DNA of 64,000 nt. It comes from Arthrobacter crystallopoietes. GTDB lineage: Bacteria > Actinomycetota > Actinomycetes > Actinomycetales > Micrococcaceae. The stretch covers positions 1,116,001 through 1,180,000 of the forward strand of contig NZ_CP072014.1 of the NCBI RefSeq assembly GCF_017603825.1, in the 5' to 3' direction. This document shows positions 8,748 to 18,073 of the stretch, in pieces (the stretch's first letter is position 1; every line of letters starts with the position of its first letter). The notes under the pieces are model-generated. The model made no database searches. It was given only the letters and a program-made list of their open reading frames with translations, and had not been told where the DNA came from. The position numbers and the translations under genes are program-made.

Positions 8748-9931
8748 TAAACAGTGGCTCCTTCAAAGTTGGTTTCGGGCAGCAGGTCCGTGTTCAGCTC
8801 CGTGCCGTTCTTGCGGGCCAGGTCTGCCTCGAGTTCGCGGACGATCGGCAGGACGTTGCGGCCAAAGGCTTCGACCTCTTCCTGGAAATGCAGGTAGCAG
8901 GTCAGCATCAGGTTCACGCCGATCTTCTTGAAGTCCACGATACGTTGGGCGATCTGCTCCGGCGTACCTATAAGTCCTGTCTTGAAGCCGTCGTTGTACT
9001 GGACCAGGTCCTCGTAGCTCGAATCGGCCCACATGCCCTTGCCGTCCTTGGTGGAGGCACCGGCTTCCTGGACTGCGGCGCGGAAACCTTCGACGGCGGG
9101 GCGGTGTGCCTTCTCCACGATTTCGCGCAGGGTGTCCTTGGCCTCGGTTTCGGTGTCGCGGGCGATGACGAAGCCGTTCAGGCCGAACTTCGGGGTGTGG
9201 CCGACGGCGGCCGCAGCGGCGGTGACGCCGGAGATGTTGTCCTCGAAGCCCGCCAGGTCCTTGCCGTTGGAGAAGTACCAGTCGGCGGTGCGGCCGGCGG
9301 CGGCCTGGGCGGCGGTGGAGTTGCCGCCGAAGAAGATCTCCGGGTGCGCCCGGCCGGGGATGTCCAGCGGCGCCGGGTTCAGGGTGAAGTTGTTGATGTT
9401 GTAGTACTTGCCGGACTGCGAGTACTCCTGCTCGGTCCACAGGCCGCGCAGCACACGGATGAACTCCTCGGTGCGGACGTAGCGCTCGTCATGCTCAAGC
9501 CACTCCAGGCCGAAGTTCACGAACTCGTCCTTGAGCCAGCCGGAGACAACGTTGACGGCCGCCCGACCGCCGGAGATGTGGTCCGCCGTGATGATGAACT
9601 TGGCCAGCACGCCCGGATGCCACATGCCCGGGTGGACAGCGGAGATGACCTTGAGCTTTTCGGTGGCGCCGAGCAGGGCCAGCGAGAAGCTGGTGGCCTC
9701 GTGCTGCTTGTCCGCGCCGTAGCTGGCGGCGTAGCGGGTCTGGGTCAGGGCGTATTCGAAGCCGGAGTTCTCGGCGATCCGGGCCAGCTTCTTGTTGTAG
9801 TCGAAGTCCCAGCTGGTGCGCTGTTCAATGGTGGAAACCACCAGCCCGCCGGAAACGTTCGGGACCCAGTAGGCGAATTTCAGCGGGGTTTCGAGATCAG
9901 CTACCTGGCTGACCGAGGTGTTGGTGCTCAT
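8747..9931 (-). CDS. sfnG: FMNH2-dependent dimethylsulfone monooxygenase (LLM family)
   Basis: A 394-residue bacterial luciferase-like monooxygenase. N-terminal KFAYWVPNVSGGLVVS, GFEYALTQTRY, AVNVVSGWLKDEF, EHDERYVRTEEFIR and LVQYNDGFKTGLIGTP match the SfnG type, which converts dimethylsulfone to methanesulfinate, more closely than SsuD alkanesulfonate monooxygenase. It needs FMNH2 from a separate flavin reductase, which is not in this window. The start is the ATG at 9931, preceded by GAAGGAATTC; a longer in-frame extension runs back into the riboswitch. It is first in an operon with metY and a CoA-binding gene. SsuD-like activity on small sulfonates is an alternative. Confidence 0.85.
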   Translation of the reverse strand: MSTNTSVSQVADLETPLKFAYWVPNVSGGLVVSTIEQRTSWDFDYNKKLARIAENSGFEYALTQTRYAASYGADKQHEATSFSLALLGATEKLKVISAVHPGMWHPGVLAKFIITADHISGGRAAVNVVSGWLKDEFVNFGLEWLEHDERYVRTEEFIRVLRGLWTEQEYSQSGKYYNINNFTLNPAPLDIPGRAHPEIFFGGNSTAAQAAAGRTADWYFSNGKDLAGFEDNISGVTAAAAAVGHTPKFGLNGFVIARDTETEAKDTLREIVEKAHRPAVEGFRAAVQEAGASTKDGKGMWADSSYEDLVQYNDGFKTGLIGTPEQIAQRIVDFKKIGVNLMLTCYLHFQEEVEAFGRNVLPIVRELEADLARKNGTELNTDLLPETNFEGATV

Positions 9932-10052
9932 GGCGAATTCCTTCAGAGTCTGCGCCGCGGCGCGATGTGCGGGAATCCCGGGCAATGACGATCCATCGGG
10001 CGCCAGGCCGGACAGCCTTGCGCCATCCGGATCAAAGATTGCTTGCGCTCTC

Positions 10053-10143
10053 TCCATCGCTTCTGGCGGTAGCACCTCTCCGGTGGAGTCCGGATGGTTG
10101 CTGCGGCGTCAAAGAGCCAGATCTCTCGGCCGCTCGGGATGGT
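10053..10143 (-). ncRNA. SAM-I (S-box) riboswitch of the sfnG-metY operon
   Basis: Read on the minus strand, CCATC (P1) is followed by the core CGAGCGGCCGAGAGATCTGG, TTGACGCCGCAGCAACC, a variable arm, GAGGTGCTACCGCCAG and the closing GATGG. This is the S-box layout. About 120 bases separate the aptamer from the sfnG ATG (expression platform and leader). SAM binding should switch the operon off. The 9932-10292 interval holds only this leader and the promoter region. Confidence 0.9.
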
Positions 10144-10292
10144 CCCGACTATTCTCGCAACTGTTACGGCGCGCTACCAAGAATGTTTAGTCGCATTGCG
10201 TTCTCCCGTGGGTTTGCCGAAAACGTTGGACAGGCCTCTGCCGTTTTCCACACTTCCGAAGAGGTGCTGGCCGTGGAACTACCCCTCAGTCC

Positions 10293-11138
10293 ATGCTCAT
10301 ATGCATGCAGACGTTGGATCCCATCGCTGAGCATGTGACCCGGTACGGGGGTACTCTCCAGGTTGCGGACTTGGCCAAGGCAGGCTTCGGGCCGGATCGC
10401 ATCAGGGCGGCCATCGCGAGTGGGGCCATCGTTGTGCTGAGGAGGGGACTAGTTGGAACGCCAAATGCTGACCCGGTCCTCCGGGCTGCGCTAATGCCTG
10501 GCGGGTTGCTCACTTGCGTCTCAGCCGCCAAGGAGCTCGGCTTATGGACCCTTAAGGATCCGAGCCAGGTTCACGTCTGGACACACAACGGACGGCACGC
10601 CGGCCCCTTCGTCAAGCACCGTGGCCAACTGTTGGCCGAGCGAGGGCCGGGCAATTACGTCGCGGTCCTCGACTGCGTCCTTCATGCCATTCGTTGCCGT
10701 CCCCGGCTGGAAGCACTGGTGATTGCAGAGTCGGCGGTGCGGCGAAAAGCAGTAACCCGAGATCAGTTGTTGGAACTCTTGCCAGGTAAACGGAACGGTG
10801 TCCGCCGGGAAGTGGTTTGTGGCATCGGGGACGATGCCGACTCACCGCTTGAAGTCATTGCCCGGGATCTGTTCCGCACGGCAGGACTTCATGTAGAAAC
10901 GCAGGTGCAAATCCGTGGCCTTGGACGCGTGGACATGATTGTCGAAAGATGCCTCATCGTCGAGCTAGACGGCTTCGACTTTCACTGGGACCGCGCATCC
11001 TTTCGAAAAGACCGAAAGCGAAACAATGCTGGAGTCCTGAGCGGCTATCCTACTTTGCGCTATGTGTTCGAGGACCTGGTATTCACACCGGAGAAAGTCG
11101 TGGCGGAAGTGAAGGCGGCAGTTCGTCGAGCGGCCTGA
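10293..11138 (+). CDS. AbiEi-like N-terminal domain plus DUF559 (PD-(D/E)XK-like) protein
   Basis: A 281-residue protein common in actinobacteria. Residues ~1-75 resemble the AbiEi-type winged-helix domain (VADLAKAGFGPDRIRAAI ... VVLRRGLVGTP). The C-terminal part (~190-275) resembles DUF559/Vsr-like nuclease folds, with LGRVDMIVE and LIVELDGFDFH giving the acidic residues. No AbiEii toxin gene lies beside it, so a working type IV toxin-antitoxin pair is not supported. ATG 10305 is an alternative start; neither has a clear Shine-Dalgarno. It interrupts the sulfur locus on the opposite strand. Biological role unknown. Confidence 0.7.
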   Translation: MLICMQTLDPIAEHVTRYGGTLQVADLAKAGFGPDRIRAAIASGAIVVLRRGLVGTPNADPVLRAALMPGGLLTCVSAAKELGLWTLKDPSQVHVWTHNGRHAGPFVKHRGQLLAERGPGNYVAVLDCVLHAIRCRPRLEALVIAESAVRRKAVTRDQLLELLPGKRNGVRREVVCGIGDDADSPLEVIARDLFRTAGLHVETQVQIRGLGRVDMIVERCLIVELDGFDFHWDRASFRKDRKRNNAGVLSGYPTLRYVFEDLVFTPEKVVAEVKAAVRRAA

Positions 11139-11265
11139 AGCCAGTTGACGCGCGAACGATGCATACTCGAGCCCAAGTTCAGGCGTAACGGTCCATGTTT
11201 TGGGATCCGTTGGCTCTCTGATCAGGCATGATGCAAAAGCCTCCTTCAAAACATGGGCCCGAGCA

Positions 11266-11289
11266 GGGCGTGGGGCCGGCCCCACGCCC
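11266..11289 (-). terminator. palindromic stem after acs
   Basis: A perfect 12-bp palindrome (GGGCGTGGGGCC / GGCCCCACGCCC) lies 11 bases past the acs stop codon. It has no T-run. It probably marks the end of the ssuBAC-acs transcript. Confidence 0.55.
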
Positions 11290-11299
11290 GGCCCCGGGG

Positions 11300-13339
11300 C
11301 TACCGCGCCTCGCAGATCTCCTTGATGTCGGCGATGCAGGGCTCATTCTGCAGGCTCGTGGTGTCGCCCAACGTGCTGCCCTCGAACAGCTGGGTCAGCA
11401 GGCGCCGCATGATCTTGCCGGACCGGGTCTTGGGCACGTCCGGAACAAACACGATCTCGCGCGGCTTGGCGATCGGCCCGATCTGCGTCGCAACATGAGC
11501 GCGCAACTCCGCAGCCGCCGCAGCCTGCTCAGCCGTTGGCTCCGCGGCCGTGGACGCGGCGATCAATGACTTGTCCGCCGGCACCACAAACGCGGTGGCC
11601 GCGTGGCCGGTCTTCGCGTCAAACGTGGGGCACACGCCGGCCTCCACCACCGCCGGGTGCGAGACCAAGGCGGACTCGATCTCGATGGTGGACAAGCGGT
11701 GGCCGGAAATATTGATCACGTCATCCGTTCGGCCCAGGATCCAGGTGTCGTCGTCGTCGTCGAAACGCGCGCCGTCGCCAGCCAGGAACCAGCCCTGGTC
11801 AGCGTACTTCTCCCAGTAGGACGTGAAGTAGCGCTCGGGATTACCCCACACCGTCCGCGCCATCGAGGGCCCGGTTTTGGTGACCACGATGTTGCCCTGG
11901 ACGTTCGCGCCCACGCGGGCACCGGCGTCGTCGACAATATCGGTGGCAACGCCGGGCAGGGCGCGGGTGGCGCAGCCGGGCTTGAAGGACGCGTCCGTCT
12001 GGCGCGGCGAGAGGATGGTCGCGCCGGTTTCGGACTGCCACCAGGTGTCCACCATGGGAACGCCCGACGCCGGATCGCCGGCTACCAGCGAATCGCGCCC
12101 CACCTGGGTGCGCAGCCAGCGCCACGCCTCGGGGTTCACGGCCTCGCCGACCGTGCCGCACAGGCGGATGGAGCTGAGGTCGTAGTCGGCGGGGATGCCG
12201 TCCGGGAACCAGCCCATCAGGGAGCGGACCAGCGTGGGAGCGGTGTAGTAGCTAGTCACGCCGTAGCGCTGGATGATCTCGAAGTGGCGGCCCGGGTGCG
12301 GCGTGTTCGGCGTGCCCTCGAAGATGACCTGCGTGACGCCGTTGGACAGCGGGCCGTAGATCTCGTAGGTGTGCGCCGTGACCCAGGCCAGGTCCGCGGT
12401 GCACCAGTGGACGTCGCCGTCGCGCTGGGCCGGATCCGGGTTGCTGAACAGGTACTCGTGGCTGAAGGAGGCCTGGGTCAGGTAGCCGCCGGTGGTATGG
12501 ACCAGGCCCTTCGGCTGGCCGGTGGTGCCGGAGGTGTACATGATGAACAGCGGGGTCTCGGCGTCGAACGCCTCGGGCTCGTGGACCTCAGAGGCGGTGT
12601 CGACGACGTCGTGCCACCAGACATCGCGGCCCTCCACCCAGTTGATGTCCGTGTGGCCGGTCCGGTTGATTACCAGCACGTGCTCAATAGCGTTGTCCCC
12701 GGCAACGGCTTCATCGGCATTGGCCTTGACCGGGACGGCCTGGCCGCGGCGGAACTGGCCGTCGGTGGTGACCAGCAGCTTGGCGCGGGTGTCCTCCACA
12801 CGGAACTTCAGTGCCTCGGAGGAGAAGCCGCCGAAGACCAGCGAGTGGACGGCGCCGATCCGGGCGCACGCCAGCGTGATGACCACGGTCTCCACGATCA
12901 CCGGCAGGTAGATGACCACGCGGTCGCCCTTGGTGATGCCCAGGGCCAGCAGGGCGTTGGCCGCCTTGGAGACCTCGCGCTGCAGGTCGGCGTAGGTGAT
13001 GGTGCGGCGGTCGCCGGGCTCGCCCTCGAAGTGCAGGGCCACCTTGTCGCCGCGGCCGGCCTCCACGTGGCGGTCGGCGCAGTTGTAGGCGGCGTTGATC
13101 TTGCCGCCGTCGAACCAGCGCAGCTCCGGCCCGCGGCGCGCCTCGGTGTCCACGGGGGTGGAGGAGTGCGCGGTGTGCCAGGGCTCGGCCCAGTCCAGGC
13201 GCCGGGCGGACGCCTCCCAAAAGGCGATGCGCTCGGCCTCGGTCTGCGGCTCAGTCCAGACGGTGGCCGGGAGCTCCGGCGCGGGGGTCTGTCCGGTGGT
13301 GGTTTCGGCTACGTTTATGCCCATCGTTTTACTGCCCAT
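11300..13339 (-). CDS. acs: acetyl-CoA synthetase (AMP-forming)
   Basis: Converts acetate, ATP and CoA to acetyl-CoA. At ~679 residues it has the usual Acs length. Visible motifs: the phosphate-binding loop MYTSGTTGQPKGLV (267-280), DTWWQSETG (431-439; the Trp that limits the pocket to acetate is kept), the hinge and A8 region YWEKYADQGWFLAGDGARF, and the C-terminal PKTRSGKIMRR lysine loop, the usual site of regulatory acetylation. The start (ATG 13339, or 13324) overlaps the 3' end of ssuC, so it is translated as the last gene of the sulfonate-transport operon and should share its SAM riboswitch. That placement is unusual for acs. It may supply acetyl-CoA for O-acetylhomoserine, or activate acetate released from organosulfur compounds (inference). 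Confidence 0.9.
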   Translation of the reverse strand: MGSKTMGINVAETTTGQTPAPELPATVWTEPQTEAERIAFWEASARRLDWAEPWHTAHSSTPVDTEARRGPELRWFDGGKINAAYNCADRHVEAGRGDKVALHFEGEPGDRRTITYADLQREVSKAANALLALGITKGDRVVIYLPVIVETVVITLACARIGAVHSLVFGGFSSEALKFRVEDTRAKLLVTTDGQFRRGQAVPVKANADEAVAGDNAIEHVLVINRTGHTDINWVEGRDVWWHDVVDTASEVHEPEAFDAETPLFIMYTSGTTGQPKGLVHTTGGYLTQASFSHEYLFSNPDPAQRDGDVHWCTADLAWVTAHTYEIYGPLSNGVTQVIFEGTPNTPHPGRHFEIIQRYGVTSYYTAPTLVRSLMGWFPDGIPADYDLSSIRLCGTVGEAVNPEAWRWLRTQVGRDSLVAGDPASGVPMVDTWWQSETGATILSPRQTDASFKPGCATRALPGVATDIVDDAGARVGANVQGNIVVTKTGPSMARTVWGNPERYFTSYWEKYADQGWFLAGDGARFDDDDDTWILGRTDDVINISGHRLSTIEIESALVSHPAVVEAGVCPTFDAKTGHAATAFVVPADKSLIAASTAAEPTAEQAAAAAELRAHVATQIGPIAKPREIVFVPDVPKTRSGKIMRRLLTQLFEGSTLGDTTSLQNEPCIADIKEICEAR

Positions 13340-14241
13340 TTCTCCGCGACTCCCAGGAGCGCGTCGGTTATCTTTCCAATCACAGCCAGCAGGACGATTG
13401 CCAGCAGCAACCGGTCCGTGCGGCCATTATTTTGTGAGTCCGTCAGCAGGAAGCCTAGTCCCATCGAGGACGCGATCAGTTCCGCCGCCACCAGGAACAA
13501 CCACGCCTGTGCCAGCGCGAGCCGAAGTCCGGAAAAGACCGAAGGAACGACGGCGGGAAGCTGCACCGTGGTCAGCAGTTTCACTCCCTTGAGCCCGAAG
13601 GCCCGGCCGGCTTCCACCAGGTTGCGGTCCACGTGGCGCAGCGCCAGCGACACCGTGGTGAAGACGGGGAAGAAGGCGCCGATCAGGATCAGCGTGACCT
13701 TGGAATCCTCGCCGATCTTCATCCACAGGATCAGCAGCGGGACCCACGCCAGGGAAGGGACCGCACGCAGGGCGCCGATCAGCGGCGCCAGCAGGACGTC
13801 GGCCCAGCGGGAGAGTCCCACGAGTGCGCCGAACGCCAGGCCCAGAGCGGCACCGAAGGCGAAGCCGATCAGCACGCGCTGGGTCGAGATCGCAATATGC
13901 ATGGCCAGCTCGCCGCGCTGGATCAGGTCGGCCGCGGCCTCGAACACCATGGCCGGCGGCGGCAGCTGGACCACGCTGAAGAGGCCCGCGGAAGTGCTCC
14001 ACTGCCAGGCCGCGATGAGCGCGGCGGGAATGAGCAGTCCAAGGAACAGGCGCGCCCAGCCATTGTCCAGTACCCCGGCCGGGGACCATCCGTTTGCCGG
14101 GGAGCGGTCCTGTGAAGGACCCTCCGGACCCGGCTGGGCTGCGCCTGCGGTTGTTATCGTCACGGCAGTAGCCTCGAGGCCTTCTTTATTGGTGGCGATA
14201 ACGCTGTTGCCGGTGGCTCCAGGATTTCCGAGATGCGTCAT
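13315..14241 (-). CDS. ssuC: aliphatic sulfonate ABC transporter permease
   Basis: A 308-residue membrane permease of the SsuC/TauC type. A ~70-residue cytosolic N-terminal extension precedes about six hydrophobic helices (first at ~71-90, ARLFLGLLIPAALIAAWQW). The EAA-type coupling loop that contacts the ATPase is near VEAGRAFGLKGVKLLTTVQLP. It works with SsuA (binding protein) and SsuB (ATPase) to import alkanesulfonates. The ATG overlaps the ssuA stop by one base, and the 3' end overlaps acs. Confidence 0.88.
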   Translation of the reverse strand: MTHLGNPGATGNSVIATNKEGLEATAVTITTAGAAQPGPEGPSQDRSPANGWSPAGVLDNGWARLFLGLLIPAALIAAWQWSTSAGLFSVVQLPPPAMVFEAAADLIQRGELAMHIAISTQRVLIGFAFGAALGLAFGALVGLSRWADVLLAPLIGALRAVPSLAWVPLLILWMKIGEDSKVTLILIGAFFPVFTTVSLALRHVDRNLVEAGRAFGLKGVKLLTTVQLPAVVPSVFSGLRLALAQAWLFLVAAELIASSMGLGFLLTDSQNNGRTDRLLLAIVLLAVIGKITDALLGVAEKWAVKRWA

Positions 14242-15287
14242 CAGGATTCCTTGATGGCTGACGGGTCAGCCTTGAGCACCAGCGAGTCTACGAGAAGCGT
14301 GTCGACGGCGTCGTCGATCTGCTTCTGGCTGGCCACGTCGCCGGTTTCGACGAAGGCCGGGCCAATCTTCTCCAGCACGGCGCGCTGCACCTCGCCCGGC
14401 GCCGGGTCGACGTCCAGGTTGCTGCGCTCCGTGATCACCGTGGTGGCTACCTCGAGATCCAGTCCTGCCACGTCGGCGAGGATCTGCGCGGTTTCTTCCG
14501 GGTTCTCGGCGGCCCAGGCGCGCGCCTTCTCGTACGCGTTGACCACGGTCTGCGCCAGTTCCGGCTCTTCTTCGAGGAAGGATTCGGTGGCGTTCAGGAA
14601 GCCGTAGGTGTTGAAGTCGAGGTTCCGGTAGAACAGCTCCGCGCCCTCCTGCTCGGCGCCGGCCATGATCGGATCCAGGCCGGACCACGCGTCCACGGAG
14701 CCGTTGTTCAGCGCGCTCCAGCCGTCGGCGTGCTGCAGGTTCTGCACGGTCACGTCCTCGGGGGTCAGCCCGGCTTCCTCGAGCGACTGCAGCAGGAAGA
14801 AGTACGGATCGGTGCCCTTGGTAGCGGCCACCGACTTGCCCTTGAGGTCCTCGACCGACTCGATGCCGGATTCCGGCAGCGCCACCAGGGCGGACCACTC
14901 CGGCTGGGAGTAGAGATCGATGGTCTTGATCGGCGAACCGTTGGCACGGGCCAGCAGGGCGGCGGAACCGGCCGTGGATCCAACGTCGACGGCGCCCGAA
15001 CGCAGCGCCTCGTTGGCCTTGTTGGAACCGGCGGACTGGATCCAGTTGATCTCAACGCCGTCCTCCGCCAGGGTGGCTTCGAGCCAGCCCTTTTCCTTGA
15101 TGATCAGGCTCAACGGGTTGTAGGTGGCGAAGTCGATGTTCAGGACACCGTCGCCGGCGGCACCTGCGGCAGCGGTGGCTTCGGAATCCTCGCCGGCCAC
15201 GCAGCCGGTCAGGGCCAGGGAAGCGGAGGCGGCAACGGCGGCGGCACCGAAGAGGGAACGGCGGGAAAAGCGGCTGGCAAGCGACAT
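14241..15287 (-). CDS. ssuA: aliphatic sulfonate-binding lipoprotein
   Basis: A 348-residue extracellular solute-binding lipoprotein of the SsuA/TauA family. The N-terminus SRFSRRSLFG has a twin-arginine pattern followed by a hydrophobic stretch and the lipobox LTGC (Cys29), so Tat export with lipid anchoring is likely. The core shows FATYNPLSLIIKEKGWLE, the binding-fold start, then GAVDVGSTAGSAALLARANG and FLNATESFLEEEPEL. The ligand could be alkanesulfonates, taurine or a sulfone; the sequence does not decide. It lies between ssuB and ssuC. The 141-base gap to ssuB holds only its ribosome-binding region and GC-rich sequence. Confidence 0.88.
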   Translation of the reverse strand: MSLASRFSRRSLFGAAAVAASASLALTGCVAGEDSEATAAAGAAGDGVLNIDFATYNPLSLIIKEKGWLEATLAEDGVEINWIQSAGSNKANEALRSGAVDVGSTAGSAALLARANGSPIKTIDLYSQPEWSALVALPESGIESVEDLKGKSVAATKGTDPYFFLLQSLEEAGLTPEDVTVQNLQHADGWSALNNGSVDAWSGLDPIMAGAEQEGAELFYRNLDFNTYGFLNATESFLEEEPELAQTVVNAYEKARAWAAENPEETAQILADVAGLDLEVATTVITERSNLDVDPAPGEVQRAVLEKIGPAFVETGDVASQKQIDDAVDTLLVDSLVLKADPSAIKES

Positions 15288-15428
15288 GATTGATCCTTCA
15301 AAAGTAGTGCGGAACAGGAGACGTTCCGCGGAACACGGGTGGATCCGGGCCGCAACGGACCCGGCATAGCTCAGGGGAAGCAGGGGGAGTACAACGGCGC
15401 GGCCGGCCGCCGCACCAGTCGGGCGGCG

Positions 15429-16268
<840 letters not shown>

Positions 16269-16276
16269 GAGATCAC

Positions 16277-16445
16277 TCCATCGATCCTGGCAGTAGCACC
16301 CTACGGATCAAGCCTTGCGGCGCAGCTTTCGCTTAGCCGTTCCCGTGGCTTGTCACCTCGTTATCGCCGGGAACCGGGGGAGGTTTCCAACGACCAGGGT
16401 TGCTGCGGCTTCATCGATCCAGGTCTCTCGGCCGCTCGGGATGGT
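16277..16445 (-). ncRNA. SAM-I riboswitch of the ssu operon (expanded arm)
   Basis: On the minus strand: CCATC, CGAGCGGCCGAGAGACCTGG, GATGAAGCCGCAGCAACC, a variable region of ~90 bases, GGTGCTACTGCCAG, then GATGGAG. The core is that of an S-box. The variable arm makes this copy ~170 nt, against ~90-110 for the other three. The closing P1 strand contains the ssuB Shine-Dalgarno. Confidence 0.9.
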
Positions 16446-16496
16446 CAAGGCCAACTAAACTGCACGCAGGGCCCATTCGGCAAGGCGGCTGTAACA

Positions 16497-16577
16497 ATGC
16501 CGCGTAACAAAAGCGCGCTGGCGTTCCAGGTGTACGCGGACCCCGCCGGGAATCCGTTCTGCTTCTGCTGGGACTAA
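16497..16577 (+). pseudogene. remnant of a VOC (glyoxalase-like) protein C-terminus
   Basis: A 26-codon frame encodes VYADPAGNPFCFCWD before a TAA. This closely resembles the C-terminal signature of many VOC/glyoxalase-like proteins (DPAGHPFCLC). The rest of the gene is absent; upstream lies the promoter region of the ssu riboswitch on the other strand. It is probably debris of a deleted gene. Chance resemblance is possible. Confidence 0.5.
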
Positions 16578-16584
16578 AAGACTA

Positions 16585-16630
16585 ACGACGGCGGCGCCTC
16601 CTCCCGCCCGGAAGGAGACGCCGTCGTCGT
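16585..16630 (-). terminator. hairpin after the MetE-like gene
   Basis: ACGACGGCG ... CGCCGTCGTCGT inverted repeat just past the stop codon of the minus-strand MetE-like gene. On the exit side (AGTCTTTTAGTCC) it has a short T-run. Confidence 0.7.
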
Positions 16631-16643
16631 GCTCCGGCGGAGG

Positions 16644-17855
16644 CTACTTCCAGAGGCGCTTGGTGGCGAGTTCCGCGCCCTGGCCCAGCGCCTCAAGCTT
16701 GGCGATCGCGATCTGCGGGTGGACGCGTCCGCCGAGTCCGCAGTCGGTGGAGGCAATGACGTTTTCGCGGCCCACCAGGCGGGCGAAGCGCTCGATCCGG
16801 TCTGCCACCAGTTCGGGATGCTCGACGACGTTGGTCGCATGGGAGACCACGCCCGGAATAATGGACTTGCCCTCGGGCAGCTTGGTGTCTTCCCAGATGC
16901 GCCATTCGTGCTCGTGCCGGACATTGGCGGCCTCGAAGGAGTAGGCGCCGGCGTCGATCTGCAGCACCGAATCGATGATGTCCGCGAACGGGATGTCGGT
17001 GGTGTGCGGGCCGTGCCAGGAACCCCAGCAGACGTGCAACCGGATCTGCTCCTGCGGCAGGTCGCGCAGCGCCCAGTTGGTGGCCTCGACGCGCAGCTGG
17101 ATGAACTTCAGGTAGTCCTCCAGGCTGGGCTCCGGGTTGATCTGGTCCCAGCTCTCTGCCAGTGACGGGTCATCGAGCTGGACCGTCAGGCCGGCGTCGA
17201 TAATCGCTTTGTATTCCTCACGCATGGCATCGGCGCAGGCGTACAGCAGCTCTTCGTCCGTCTTGTAGTACTCGTTGGCCACGCGGGCGCAGGACCCGGG
17301 GGACAACGCGGCCACGAAGCCTTCCGACAGCCCGGCGGCGTCAAGTCCCTTTTTCAGGTTAGTCACGTCCGACTTCACTAGATCATGCCCGGTGTAGGTC
17401 AGCGGGCCGGCGATCTTGGGCTGGGTGACGGACTTGCGGTGCGCCAGGATGCCGGAGGACGGATCGTTGTAGGCGTCGTTGAACTTCTGCCGGTCGCGGC
17501 GGTCCGGGAAGGACGTGAGCACAATGTTGCCGGGGGAGGAGCGGTGCACTTCGGCGTCGGCCCAGCGGTCCACATTGGTCGGCTCCAGTCCGCCCAGGCG
17601 CGCGAAGGAGTAGTTCCACCAGGCGCCGTAATCAACCGAGCTGGCCATGGCATGCCCGTACTCGCCGTCGTTCGGTATATCGATGCCCAGGTTCCGCTGG
17701 CGTGCGACGACGTCGATCACCGAGGTTTCCAGCAGGTCCAGGAATTCCGGCGTGATTCCGTTGGCTTCCTTGGCTTCGTTGGCGGCCAGCAGCTCGGGCG
17801 TGCGGGGCAACGAACCGGCGTGGGTGACGCGGATGTGGTCGGTGTTTGAGGACAT
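16644..17855 (-). CDS. MetE-like (YxjG/YxjH-type) methyltransferase
   Basis: A 403-residue protein of the cobalamin-independent methionine synthase C-terminal (catalytic) barrel family. It lacks the N-terminal half of full-length MetE (~750 residues). The zinc-ligand set is intact: His274 and Cys276 in LHVCWGSW, Glu308 in SFEAANVRHEHE and Cys372 in STDCGLGGR. It probably methylates homocysteine (or a related thiol) to methionine; the methyl donor for short MetE-like proteins is not settled. The start is ATG 17855 behind AAAGGA; a longer frame into the riboswitch is unlikely to be used. It is preceded by a SAM-I riboswitch, as B. subtilis yxjG/yxjH are. Confidence 0.85.
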   Translation of the reverse strand: MSSNTDHIRVTHAGSLPRTPELLAANEAKEANGITPEFLDLLETSVIDVVARQRNLGIDIPNDGEYGHAMASSVDYGAWWNYSFARLGGLEPTNVDRWADAEVHRSSPGNIVLTSFPDRRDRQKFNDAYNDPSSGILAHRKSVTQPKIAGPLTYTGHDLVKSDVTNLKKGLDAAGLSEGFVAALSPGSCARVANEYYKTDEELLYACADAMREEYKAIIDAGLTVQLDDPSLAESWDQINPEPSLEDYLKFIQLRVEATNWALRDLPQEQIRLHVCWGSWHGPHTTDIPFADIIDSVLQIDAGAYSFEAANVRHEHEWRIWEDTKLPEGKSIIPGVVSHATNVVEHPELVADRIERFARLVGRENVIASTDCGLGGRVHPQIAIAKLEALGQGAELATKRLWK

Positions 17856-17868
17856 GGTGGAGTTCCTT

Positions 17869-17979
17869 TCCATCGGTCCTGGCAGTAGCACCGTTGCCCG
17901 TGTTCAGCCTGACGGCTCGTTCAAGGGGGCGGGTTGCTGCGGCTTCATCGATCCAGGTCTCTCGGCCGCTCGGGATGGG
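17869..17979 (-). ncRNA. SAM-I riboswitch of the MetE-like gene
   Basis: On the minus strand: CCATCCCGAGCGGCCGAGAG, ACCTGGATCGATGAAGCCGC, AGCAACC, a variable arm of ~35 bases, GGTGCTACTGCCAGGACC and closing GATGG. The Shine-Dalgarno of the downstream gene (AAAGGA) starts right after P1, which fits translational control. Confidence 0.92.
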
Positions 17980-18061
17980 TCCTCCCACTAAATGGCATTT
18001 CGAGTTGCCGGCGCAAGTCCGTCAACCGCGCCCCGCCATTCCCGAGTGAATGTGACGCAGG

Positions 18062-18067
18062 TAGGCT
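18062..18067 (+). promoter_or_regulatory. -10 element for a leaderless transcript
   Basis: TAGGCT lies exactly six bases before the ATG at 18074, with no Shine-Dalgarno between. This is the TANNNT-N6-ATG arrangement of leaderless actinobacterial mRNAs. Confidence 0.65.
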
Positions 18068-18073
18068 GGCGGC

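Noticed and set aside
8747-9931. Calling the LLM enzyme ssuD
   Set aside because: N-terminal and central motifs fit SfnG better, and it is not in the ssu operon, although activity on sulfonates cannot be excluded.
10293-11138. A type IV AbiE toxin-antitoxin pair
   Set aside because: No AbiEii nucleotidyltransferase gene on either side.
11300-13339. A sulfoacetate-CoA ligase in place of acs
   Set aside because: The acetate-pocket Trp motif and full-length Acs layout are intact; only the operon context suggested it.
11603-14254. An 883-residue plus-strand frame opposite acs and ssuC
   Set aside because: Same artefact; acs and ssuC have full catalytic and membrane motifs on the minus strand.
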